A DNA stretch of 62,500 bases from assembly GCA_036169595.1 (NCBI GenBank), contig CM069768.1, positions 482,501 through 545,000 of the forward strand, read 5' to 3'. The notes under the pieces were generated by a model, which was given only the letters and a program-made list of their open reading frames with translations, did not search any database and was not told the origin of the DNA. The DNA is from Dictyostelium firmibasis. Lineage: Eukaryota > Evosea > Eumycetozoa > Dictyosteliales > Dictyosteliaceae. A program made the position numbers and the translations under genes. Of this stretch, positions 46,416-60,900 are shown piece by piece (positions within the stretch are counted from its first letter, which is position 1; each line of letters starts with the position of its first letter).

Positions 46416-46632
46416 AAAAAAAATAAAAAATTAGAATAGAAATCCCGCCATCAATGACAACAATGTTTTTATAGTGTCAATAACCTTACAAAATTTGATT
46501 TGTTTTGATTTCTTTTTTTTTTTTTTTTATATTTTAAAAACGGTTTGGAATTTTATTTTATTTTTTTATGTGATATACTTTTTTCCTTATAAAAAAATAT
46601 TCTTTTCTTTTTTTTTTTTTTTTCTTTTTTTT
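46267..46632. other. Spacer with a very long poly-A run
   Basis: 366 bp including an A tract of more than 60 bases at about 46350-46413 and several T tracts. A less AT-rich patch lies at 46440-46500. No gene is seen. Confidence 0.5.
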
Positions 46633-47512
46633 TTAAGCTTGATTTACAGAAGATGCAGTATTGCTACTACCATTTACATTTAATTGACCTTGAGATTTTC
46701 TGAAAGATTCTTTTTCAGATAATTTTGAACTAATATGTTGAACGATTAAATCGATGGCGACTACATTATCGGCACCTCTTGGGATAATGACATCGGCATG
46801 TTTTTTGGTTGGAAGGATATAATCATCGAAAGCTGGCTTAACAAATTTTTCGTATTGATATAAAACACCCTCGAGACTACGACCTCTTTCAGCGATATCT
46901 CTCATGACACGACGAGATAAACGAGTATCAGAATCGGTATCGACAAAGATCTTAATGTCCATTTGTTCTCTCAATGATTGTGTATAGAATGATAAAATAC
47001 CTTCAAATAAAATAACATCGACATCACCCAATCCTACGGTTTCCTCTAAACGTGAATGACTCTTAAAACAGTATGTTGGAATTTCAATATCTTTACCATC
47101 TTTTAAATCTCTTAATGCATTTTCAACCAATGACCAGTCAAATGCATCTAATTAGTTTTTAAGAGATTTTTTTTTTGAAAAAAAAAAAAAAAAAAGAGAA
47201 AATAAAAATAATTAATAAAATAATTATGATTATTTCTTTCTTTTTTTTTTTTTTTTTTTTGTCTTTTTTTTTTTTTGTTTAATAAAATTATTAAACATTA
47301 CCTGGATGATCAAAATTATAGCTTGCAACACTTTCGATATCTTCTTTTGATAGTGGTCTATAGAAAGAATCTAAACAAATAATTGCAATTCTTTTATTTT
47401 CTAAACGTTTCATAATTTCGTCGCATACTGTAGTTTTTCCTGAAGCTGTTCCACCAGTTACACCAATGATGAATGGATGTTTGCTATGACTATGGTTTTC
47501 CATATATTTCAT
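46633..47512 (-). CDS. udkA: Uridine-cytidine kinase
   Basis: Two exons, 47302..47512 and 46633..47147 (donor GTAATG, phase 1/2), give 241 aa. The enzyme phosphorylates uridine and cytidine to UMP and CMP in pyrimidine salvage. Visible motifs are P-loop [36 protein letters not shown] (across the intron; the conserved nucleoside-binding Asp and the His-Pro-Asp-Ala-Phe-Asp block), [36 protein letters not shown] and [13 protein letters not shown]. The length is normal for the UCK family. The Ser/Asn-rich tail ([11 protein letters not shown]) is disposable in relatives. The A rather than B symbol is from memory and not certain. Confidence 0.93.
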
Positions 47513-48512
47513 TTTTAGATTATAAAAGAGTTAAAAAAAAAAAAAAAATTTGTAACTTTGAGAAAAGTGATAAATTCCAAAACAAAACGAAAAAAAAAAA
47601 AAACTTATCGTTTTATTTTAAAATTTTTTTTGCGATTGAGGTGGATGCAGAAAAAAATAAAAAAAAAATAAAAATAAAAAAAAAAATAAATTGAATTTTA
47701 TGAGAAGTTTTAAATTAGATTGAAATAAATTAATTAATTAAAATTAACATAAATAAATAAATAAATAAATTAATTTTTTTATTTTAATTTTTTTTATTTT
47801 GATTTTTTTGATTATTTTAACTATTTACAATAATTAAAAAACCGATTGTAATTGAAAAAAAAAAAAAAAAGATTAATTTATTAATATTAATTGAATTGAG
47901 GTTAATTATTACTTTTATTAATAAATTATAGAAAAAGAAAAAAAAAAAAAAAAAAAAAGAAATTTGATAAAAAAATAGAAAAAAAATTAACAAAAAAAAA
48001 AAAAATAAAAATAAAAATATAAAAAAAAAGAATTAAAAAATAAAATAAAATTAAAATAAACACCCAAATAAAGGTTTTTTTTTTATTTTTTTATTATTTT
48101 ATTTTAATTTTTTTATTATTTTTTTTTTTTATAATTTTTTTATTATTATTTTTTTTTTTAAATATTGTTAATTTCATCTTTTTTACTCTTAATCAAATAC
48201 TCTCTTCCTTTAAAATTATTATACAAATATTGTATTAATACACCAGGTACACAATATCATTATTATTTTTTTATTTTTTTTTTATTTTTATTTTTGATTA
48301 AATTTTCATTTTTTTTTTTTTTTTTTTATTTTTATTTTTTTTAATTTTTTATTTTTGTACCTATTATATAATATACATAATTCGAATTGTTATTTTTTAT
48401 TTTTTTTTATTAAAAAATTTAATATTTTTTAAAATTTAAATTTTATAATTTTTTTTTTTCATAAACTACTAATAATTTGAATTAAAAAAAAAAAAAAAAA
48501 TTGTATAAATAA
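47513..48512. other. Divergent promoter region
   Basis: 1 kb between the uridine kinase (minus) and FAM91 (plus) start codons. Nearly all is A/T, with mirror-like poly-A and poly-T blocks around 47640-48120. No supportable ORF or motif. Confidence 0.5.
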
Positions 48513-51490
<2,978 letters not shown>

Positions 51491-52467
51491 AATAAGTACA
51501 TAAATAAAATAAAAAAAAACAGTAAATCAAAAAAAAATAAATCAAAAGAATAAATCAAAAAAATATTAAACCTGGTAAAAAAAAAAAGAAAAAAAATTAA
51601 TAAAAAAAAAAAAGAGATTAAATATATTTAAGTTTTTATTTGTTATTTTTTTTTTTAAAAAGATTTTTTTATTTTTTTTCATTTTTTTACAATTATTTTT
51701 TTTTACTATTAATTTTTTTTATTGAGGTTTTTTTTACAAACTAGATATTATTATAAATCAACAATAATTTTAACACACTCCCACACACCACCCCAACACA
51801 CACATTACACACAAAAATTCAATTACCCCCTAATTTTTTATTTGAATTTCTATAAAAATGATTTTTTTTATAAATTTTTTTAACAGTTAATAAAAACAAA
51901 ATTGATTTATTTCCTTTAATAGTGGAAGTGTCAAAAATCATCCTACTCGAATGATTAGAAAGAATCATACAAAAAAAAAAAAATTAATGGTACACCAATA
52001 TAAAAAGAATGTCGTGTGTTTGAGGTGTGTATTTTATTTTTTTTTTCTGATATTATTTATTATTATTTTTTTTTTTTTTTTAAAAAAAATATAAATGTGT
52101 TTTTTTAAAATCCTATATGTTTTTAGTAAATATGTGTGCCTTTCAATAATGTATATACAAACAATCTAAAATCTAAATAAGTTTGCATTTTTATTATAAT
52201 TTTATTTTTTTTTTATTTTATTTATTTTTTTTTTTATTATTTTTACTATTACCATTCATTCATTTAATCATTTTTTATTTTAAAAACTTAGTGGGTTAAC
52301 GGGTAATTATTATTATTAATAATAGTAAAAATAATATTGTTTTTTTACTCATAATAAAATAAAAAATAAAAAAAAAAATATAAAAAAAATTAAAAAAAAA
52401 TTAAAATAAATAGAAATAAAAAAAAAATAAAAAATAGTGAAAAAAAAAAAAAAAAAAAATCTATTTA

Positions 52468-52510
<43 letters not shown>

Positions 52511-52876
52511 TTTGGTTTTTTACAATCTATGTGTTTAACCTTATTCATTATCTGATTCATAATTAACAATAAAAAAATCATTTTTTTATTTATATTTTTA
52601 TTATTTTTTTTAAAATAAATAAATAAAATTAATAAATAAAAAAATAAATAAATAAATAAATAAATAATAACTCTTGTATACTAGTTTTTTACAATTAGTA
52701 CAAAAAAATAAAAAATAATAAATATTACCAATTTTTTTGATTTATTTTTTAATTTATTGTTTATTATTTTTTATTTTATTTTTTTTAACCATTTTTTTTA
52801 AATACCATCAAATTAACTAAAAAAGAAAAAAAAAACCTCAAACCTCTAAAAAAAAAAACAACAAAAAATCCTCAAA

Positions 52877-52907
<31 letters not shown>

Positions 52908-53160
52908 AAAATTAAATTTTTTAAAGGTTTTTCAGATAAAAATATCTTTTTCAAAATAATATAACACCTTGCTTTTATTTTTCACAAAAAAAAAAAAAAA
53001 AATAATTAATTATTAAAATTATTTTTTTTTTTTATTTCAATTTTAAGACTTTTTCGATCAGGATAAAAAAATTAAAAAAAAACAATACAATTGTGACACC
53101 CATCACTTTCTATCAAAAAAAAAAAAAATATAATAAAAATAGATTGTAATAATAAAAAGT
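51491..53160. other. Long non-coding region between FAM91 and the Stealth gene
   Basis: 1.7 kb dominated by A and T runs. A CA/CCCA-rich patch lies at about 51775-51830 and (TTA)n and (TAAA)n microsatellites at about 52470-52510 and 52615-52670. It holds the promoter of the Stealth gene. No ORF supported. Confidence 0.5.
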
Positions 53161-53302
53161 ATGAAATATAGAATAAATAAGATTATAACAATAATAATTG
53201 TAATAATAGTAACATTTAATATTATATTATTAATTAATAATGAAAATAAATTTAAACAGAGCAAAAATGATATAATTGAAATAAGGAATAATAATAATAA
53301 TA

Positions 53303-53369
<67 letters not shown>

Positions 53370-53843
53370 TAATAATAATAGTAATAACAATAATAATAAT
53401 AAAAATTCATTAAATGATGAAGAAATTGAAATAAATAACGATAAATATAATAAAAATAATAATGATAAAATTAATAGTCAAGTAAAAAAGTTTAAACCAA
53501 GATCAAAGATGTTAAGTGTTAATAGGAGAGAAACTATAATTTCCAGAGAATGTAGTTATGTAGATTTGGTTTATACATGGGTAAATGGATCAGATCCAAT
53601 TCATATTGAAACGAAAATGCAAGTTATGTTTAATATTACTGGGAAAAAAATTAAAGATTTTGAACCACATCGTTATAGAGATATTGGTGGTTTAAAATAT
53701 TCATTACGTAGTGTAAGAAAATATGCACCATGGATTAAAAATATCTATATTATAACTGCAAATCAAATTCCAAATTGGTTCAATTTAGAAAAACCTGAAA
53801 ATGTTAAATTCATTTTTCATAAAGATTACTACGGAAATACGTA

Positions 53844-53882
<39 letters not shown>

Positions 53883-54594
53883 TAGAAACAATATTAATAT
53901 AAAAAACTTATTTTTTAATAGAACACATTTACCAACATATAGTTCAAATTCAATTGAATCAAATTTTTGGAATTTACCAAATGAAGTTTCAAATTGTTTT
54001 TTATATTTAAATGATGATGTATTTTTTAATAAACCAGTTGAAAAATCAGATTTTTTCTATGGTGAAGAATATAATCAAATGATATTTGAGACTGACGAGA
54101 AAACACAAACTTATGGTGATAATCTAAAATTATCACCATATGATAAATCATTTGCCTATTCAAATTCAATACTGAATAAAATTTGGGGTGAAGATGAAAG
54201 AAGAGTATTACCAGATCATGGTATTCAAGTTTTTAATAAAAAAATTTGGTTAATGATTCACGATGAATTATTTTATAATGGTTTGGATCAAACATCCTCA
54301 AATAGGTTTAGAGAATCTTCAGATTTACAATTATCCTTTATCTATAATCAATTCGCTAAACGTTATTCAACAAATTATCAATTGGCACCAAAAGGTAAAA
54401 ATCTTTATGTTGGAATTTGGAATTCTAAAAATCCAGTCATTGAAAGAGCAATCAATAAGATTTTAAATGAAAAAAATGCAACTACAATTTGTTTAAATGA
54501 TGGTTTCGATTTCATTGATGATGAAATTGATTCAAAATTAACAAATTTATTCGAGACATTATTTCCTAAAAAGTCACCTTATGAAAAAGTATAA
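53161..54594 (+). CDS. Stealth-family (GlcNAc-1-phosphotransferase-like) membrane protein
   Basis: Two exons, 53161..53840 and 53922..54594 (donor GTAAGT, phase 2/1), give 449 aa. A type II signal anchor (ITIIIVIIVTFNIILLI, residues 9-25) is followed by a poly-N stem (53287-53365). All conserved Stealth blocks are visible: CR1 YVDLVYTWVNGSDP, CR2 YRDIGGLKYSLRSVRKYAPW and IYIITANQIPNW with LYLNDDVFF, CR3 VLPDHGIQVFNKK...HDELFYNG, SSDLQLSFIYNQFAKRY, and a CR4-like end NKNATTICLNDGFD. Members include the catalytic subunit of animal GlcNAc-1-phosphotransferase (lysosomal mannose-6-phosphate tagging) and bacterial capsule hexose-phosphate transferases. Expected in the Golgi. Acceptor and donor sugars cannot be told from sequence. 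Confidence 0.9.
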
Positions 54595-54816
54595 GAATAA
54601 AAAAAAAATAAAAAAAATAAAAAAAACTAATGGTTTTCATTTTCATTTGAAATATGGTTTTCACCATTGCTTCTTTAAATTTTATTTTTTTATAAATTTA
54701 GTTTTTAAAATGAGTTCTCTCCCCCCCCCCCCTACAATATAACAATAACTAATTGATAATTATGGACATCAATAAATTTTATAGTGATGTCCATAATGGA
54801 TGTTGGTTGGTATTTC

Positions 54817-54853
<37 letters not shown>

Positions 54854-55389
54854 TCAAATCAAAAAAAAGTTTTCATGTTAAACATTTTTTTTGTTTTATC
54901 TAATAAAAAAAATAATGTATTTTCTTATTTATTTTTCAAAATTCATCAATAATTTTTATCAAATTATAATAATTTGTTGAATTTGATATGTTTTGTTTAA
55001 ACTTTTTCATTTTCAACTTTGATTAAAAATTTACAAAATTTAAATTTAAATCTGTGAAAGTACCTCAATTCTTTTATAAACCAAAATAGAAGAATTTTTT
55101 TTTGTCAACACTAGAAAAGATTTAAAATATTATATAAACATCTTATAAAGCAGAAATTTACAAAATTTAGATAAGATTGTGGTCGTTTTATATTTTGTGT
55201 TGTTGTTAATTAGAGAATCTTCATTGATACGAAACGGATTTCCAATTTGGCAAAGAGAGATCAAAGGATATAAAATTCAACTGAAAAAAAAGTTGAAAAA
55301 AAAACAAAAACCATAATTTTAAACCAGGGAAAATTGATTTTTTTATATTTTTTCAGATTTTTTTTCATTTTTTTTTTTATTTAAAAATA

Positions 55390-55427
<38 letters not shown>

Positions 55428-55524
55428 CAATTATTGTTTTTAAATAATTTGAGGGTTATCAATATTCGTTTTTTTTTGTTTTTTGTTTTTTAAAAAAAAA
55501 TAAATAAAATATATATTATGTATT
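54595..55524. other. Non-coding region with C12 tract and hairpin
   Basis: 930 bp between Stealth and DHHC genes. It contains a poly-C run, a 12-bp perfect hairpin, a balanced-composition island at about 55060-55300 and long poly-T. The island can be read on the minus strand as a short protein-like stretch (IGNPFRINEDSLINNNTK), but without start or family match. Confidence 0.5.
54721..54796. repeat. Poly-C run followed by a 12-bp perfect inverted repeat
   Basis: Twelve consecutive C at 54721-54732, very unusual in this AT-rich spacer. The inverted repeat TTATGGACATCA (54760-54771) and TGATGTCCATAA (54785-54796), with a 13-base loop, follows. It lies about 130-200 bp after the Stealth stop codon. 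Confidence 0.85.
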
Positions 55525-56254
55525 ATGTCAAAATTTAACATTAGAGGAATAGTTAAAAGATGTGATGATTATGGAAAGTTATTAAATAGATTTTGTGGAC
55601 CAATTTTCGTTGGATTTGCAACATCATTAATTTCATTGATTGCATTCACTTATTTTACAATCATTTTCCCAGCAACTACAAGTCTTTCAGGTTTATTTTC
55701 AATCTTTAACTTTTTTTGTGATCTCAGTATCTCATTATTCCTTACCTATGGTATTTATTTCAACTATATAAAAGCAATCATAACAAAACCAGGTTATCCA
55801 CATTTAAATGAAACATCATCCTCAATAAATGTATTGTATTCATTGGTTTATGTAAATAATTACAAATAGTTAAATATTCAAATAAAAAAAATAACTATAT
55901 TAAATAAAATAAAATAATTATTATTTTATATACTTATTTTTTTGTTTTTCTAATTAGAACAATAATGACAATGATATAATTAATAAAGAATCAGAAACGA
56001 TTATAATTGATAATGTAACCTGGAGTTATTGTAAGAAATGTTCTAAATCTAAACCACCTAGATGTCATCATTGTAGTGTTTGTGATAGATGTATTTTAAA
56101 GATGGATCATCATTGTCCTTGGATAGGTGGTTGTGTTGGCTTTTATAATTATAGATATTTCTTTTTATTTTTATCATATCTTTGGGTATCTGTTTGTTAT
56201 GTATTAACTCATTCATTACCTTTGTTATTTGGTGGTGGTGGTTATTTAGTAAGT

Positions 56255-56296
<42 letters not shown>

Positions 56297-56800
56297 CACA
56301 TAATAATAACAGTAATATTAATAATAAAAATAATAATTTTATAGTATAGTAAAAGATTTACAGAAATTGATAGACTATTGGTTATAATATCATCTATTGG
56401 ATCATTTATAACATTTGTTGCAGTTGGATCATTTGGTGGTTTTCATGCTTATTTAATTGGTAGTGGTCAAACATCGATTGAAAATTTATATCCGCCAAAA
56501 AAGAGACCAAATTATAGTTTAAGCTCAATCAAAGATAATTTCGAAATTGTATTAGGAAAAGGTGAATATTGGTTCAGTGGATTATTACCATTAAATTATG
56601 TACCCTCAGGGAATGGTTGTGATTTTAAATTAAATCCTTCTCAAAATCATTTTAAAAATGAAAATGAAAATCGTAATAAAAATGAAATTAAAGGAAGTGA
56701 CGACGATGAAAATAGTAATTGTAAAAATGGTGACAAAGATAGTATAAGTGAAAATGATAATTTAATTAGCTATGATACTGATAATATAAATAGTAAATAA
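55525..56800 (+). CDS. DHHC-type protein S-palmitoyltransferase
   Basis: Three exons, 55525..55851, 55958..56248 and 56345..56800, all in phase 0, give 357 aa. The first donor could instead be GTATTG at 55831, which would remove seven residues. Four membrane segments are seen: around [50 protein letters not shown] and [18 protein letters not shown]. The cytosolic Cys-rich domain between TM2 and TM3 reads [38 protein letters not shown] and [10 protein letters not shown], with the catalytic DHHC near residues 159-162. After TM4 the TTxE-like motif QTSIEN follows. The enzyme attaches palmitate to Cys of target proteins. The C-terminal tail is acidic and Asn-rich. It is one of several ZDHHC genes of this organism. 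Confidence 0.92.
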
Positions 56801-56940
56801 TAAACTATAAAACTTATTAATTTTATTTATACATTTGATTTACTTTCTTTTTCTTTTTTTTTTTTTTTTTTTTTTTTTAATAATTTTATATAAATATTGT
56901 TTCTCCTTTTTTTTTTTTTTTTTTTTTAATTTAATTTAAT

Positions 56941-57498
56941 TTAATGTCTAAAAGTATTCTCAGAGTTGTTGTTGCTGTTGTTGCTATTATTGTGGTTATT
57001 ATTGTTATTGTGGTTATTAAATTGGTTGTTGTTATTTTGTGGATTGTATTGAGAGTTGTTTTGTTGTTGATGATTGTTAAATGAGGTTTGGTTTGGTTTA
57101 AAATCTTTAAATTCATTTAATTTATGTTGGAAAATTTTATTTCTTGCATAATTAATACCTTTATCTGCAACCCATTCACCAGTATTAAAGAAACCTTTAG
57201 CAATTACTGATCCAGTGTCATTCTTTATCATTCCAACTACTTTTTGTCCAATACTAATTAATAATATTCAACAGTTAATAATTAGTATTAAAATAATATA
57301 GATATCAAAAATCCACTCTTATTTCCTTTTTTTTAAAATTTATTTCATAGCGGTGAATATAATATTTTTGAAACTAAAAAAAAAAATAAAAAAAAAAAAT
57401 TAAAAAATAAAAATTTACTTTAATCCAGTAGTTCTTCTTGCACCAGCACAAAGTGTAGAAACAATTATACAATCACAAATGAGTGAAATTAAACCCAT
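56941..57498 (-). CDS. Mitofissin-like (DUF1748/Atg44-type) small membrane protein
   Basis: Two exons, 57419..57498 and 56941..57253 (donor GTAAAT, acceptor ATTAG, phase 2/1), give 130 aa. The first 75 residues follow the fungal DUF1748 pattern I remember: MGLISLICDCIIVSTLCAGA forms a short hydrophobic segment and is followed at once by GARRTTGLN (family AGxRRxTGL). A less conserved stretch leads to FFNTGEWVADKGINYAR (family GEWVxDxxV). Fungal Atg44/Mdi1 is a mitochondrial intermembrane-space protein that drives membrane fission for mitophagy. Residues 80-130 are an Asn/Gln/His-rich tail typical of this genome and absent from fungal members. No animal homologue is known to me. The exon 1 start is supported by the family MG(L/F) beginning. 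Confidence 0.7.
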
Positions 57499-57909
57499 TT
57501 TATTTTAGTTTAAAAGGTATTAATAATTTGATATATGTGAAAATATGGATGAAGATTTTTTTTTTTTTACTTTTGAAATTAATTTTTGAATTTAATACAA
57601 CCAAAATTTTTTTAAAAAATTAAAAAAAATTTCAACGAAAAAAAAAACAAAAAAAAAAAAAAAAAAAAAAAATTAATTATTACTTGTCTTAACACATAAA
57701 ATAACTATTATGTGTCCAATTCAATGATTTATAAAAAAAAAAAAATTTATTTGAACAAAAAAAAATATAAAAAAATAAAGAAAATAATAATAGAATAATT
57801 TGTACATTTCTATTATATTCTGCATCATCAAATTCAAGATAGTTAATATAATTTTATGTTTTATTTTATTTTATTTTATTTTATTTTTTTATTTTATTTT
57901 ATTGATTAA
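57499..57909. other. Spacer upstream of the mitofissin-like gene
   Basis: 411 bp between the mitofissin-like start and the ABCA stop, both on the minus strand. It contains poly-A runs, a mixed patch at 57690-57735 and (TTTTA)n near 57855-57900. It should carry the mitofissin-like promoter and the ABCA 3' end. Confidence 0.45.
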
Positions 57910-60900
57910 TTAATCAGAATTTGGAATTGCATGTTGATTGATTAAAGCTAAACGATCTTCATGAGTTGCACCAGTTAATTTTAAGAAAACTTGTTCAAGA
58001 GAAGTTTGACTGACAGAATAATCGTCTAAAATTGAAGACAACTCAGTAGAGAGGATATGAAAAATCTCTGAAACTTTAATTGGGTTTTCAGGTGGATTTG
58101 GTAACTCTAAACTTGCCATTAGATCATGTTGGTCCAAAATAGTTGCATTTGGGAAGCATTCTAAAACACTTTGAATACTTTGTGCAATACCGACATCCAT
58201 ACAACTCTTTTTAAATTTAACTTCTACTGAATAACCTGCTCCAAATTTAGATTTAATATGTTGAGTTGATCCTAAGCATTTAAATTGACTTTTAATATTT
58301 TTATAAAGGTTTGGAATATTAATAAAAGAAAATTTTGAAAATTTTTAAATTAATATATATATATATATGTATATATTTTACCCATCTCTCATTATTGTCA
58401 TACGACCTACAAGTGCTTGAATTTCAGATAGTGAATGAGAAGTTAAAATGATAACTTTATTTTTACCCAATTCACTAATGACTTGACATTGACGGAATCT
58501 TATGATTGGATCACAACCACTTGAAGGTTCATCTAAGAAAACAACTAAAGGATTACCAAGCATAGCTATAGACAATGATACTTTTCTTTTATTACCACCC
58601 GAGTAACCACCAGTATTTGAGTTTGCAATTTTACCAAGATCCATCATTTTAATGAATGCTTCTACCACTTGTTTAATTTTATCATCTGGTACACCTTTAA
58701 TTGCACAATAGAGTGATAATTGTTCACGAGCAGTTAATAATGTGATTAGTGCATCAAATTGTGGACATGCTGAAGCACCACGTAATGCTTGAGCTCTATC
58801 AGTGATTAAATCATGACCATTAATAATGATCTCACCACTTGTTGGTAAAATATCACCAGCTAACATATTGACGGTTGTGGTTTTACCAGCACCATTTAAG
58901 CCTAGTAATCCAAATGTTTGACCTATTGGTATACCAAGTGTTGAATTATAAACTGCATTCTTATTTGGATTTTTACCTTTACCAATGAATAGTTTATGTA
59001 AACCTTTGAATTGTAATATATCACCATCACCACCTTGTTCAACGGTTGATGATGACATTGTCTCCAATCTAATTCTTTCAGCAGCAACATCTGAATCCTC
59101 ATCTTGCGGAGGAGGAGGTGGTGGTATTGTTTTTGGATTTCTTAAATAACCTTTAAACTCTGGTGAATAATCTAATAATAATATAAAAATTGTCCAAACT
59201 AAAGAATGAATTGATAGGATTATAATTGGAATTGCGCCATAATCTAAAGACCAATAATCATCGACTTTAATGGCACCCAATCTCAAAGAACCAGGGAAAC
59301 CTGAAATAATGAAAATTATTCTTGAAAATGCATACAGTGGTGATAATATATCGAATATAATATCAACTATATCTGATTTATCTTGAAGTGACGTTGATTT
59401 TTTAATTACTACCTGAATTCTTAGATTAATCATAACTATTGTCATAATTACACCAATAGCGAAATGAATTGCAGTGATAGCACCGGTTGATTTACCAAAT
59501 GTTGAGAATTTATAAGATAATAAATAAGATAATGGTATAATTGCCAAAGAAAATAGAACTAATGATAAAAAGAATAACCCAAATTGATCTCTAAAATTTT
59601 CATCAACAATCGCTAATATTATACATGTAAATAATAATAGAATTAAAGCAAAGAAATAATCCCAAAGTAAATTTGATAACCAATATATATATTTCTTACA
59701 ACCTGAAATATAAAGTAATCTTTTAATTCTATTACTACGTTCTTGGGATATATTACCAGCAAAGGAACCTGCCATCAAAGAGAATCCCCCCATCATAATA
59801 ACAATGAAATAAACTATAGATTGAATATTCATACCTTGACTTGCTTTTTGAAAACTTGTTAAAACATGATCGAATGGCATATTGGTACATTCTATACCAA
59901 TACCATTATGATTCCTTAATAATGCATCGTTAATTAGATTAACATGTACAGGCCAAGAATGAATATAATTGAAATTAAATAATGAATTGTAAGATATAAC
60001 TTGAGTGATATTAATTGCTGATGAAAGTGGTGTTATAAAATTTATTGAACCTGCTGATTGTTTATAATTCTTTATTAAATAATCATTAAAATCAATTGAA
60101 TTATTTAAATATTGTAACTGTTTAAAATAAGGTGATTTCGATAAATAGGTATTAAAATCCAACTCGGATGTAGAACCTGCTAATTGAATTGGTACCTTAT
60201 CATCAATTCCATATTGTTGAATTAATGAGTAAGTTAAAGGTTGTGTTGAATTATTATAAAATATTACCTCATTATTAACTTCCTTATAAACAATGATTGA
60301 ACCAATTATAACCAATAATGGTAATGCCAATGTTAGTAAAAACGATTTTAAATCTTTCGATGATGTTTTAAAACGTTTCACTAATAATCCTTTTAATTGC
60401 TGTTTTGAATTAATACCAGTTGATGAAACTGCTATTGCTTTCTTCAACTCTTCACCACCTTCATCTGCTATTGAAACTTCTGTATCAATATCTGTACCAA
60501 TTTTCAAGAATACTTCCTCCAATGTAGTTACACTAATACCATAAGAATCTATATGAAAATTTGATAAATTCTCATCAAAATCTTTAAAGAATTCAGAGAA
60601 TATTGGTAGAGATGCAGTTGGTAAACGAAATGATATCTCTGATCCTGCATTTGATAATACAGTTACATCTGGTATTTGCTCTCTAATAAACTGAGTCACT
60701 TGGTCAACATTAAAATCATCTAATTTATCCAATGACTTACTACAAGTTAATAAATAACCAACACCATATTTATTCTTTAAATATAAACTACTACCATCTG
60801 TAATTAATTTACCATGCGAAATTATTGATATTCTATCAGCTTTTAAAAAAACATTAATAATTAATATCACATTCTATTTTATTATTATTTATTATTACAT

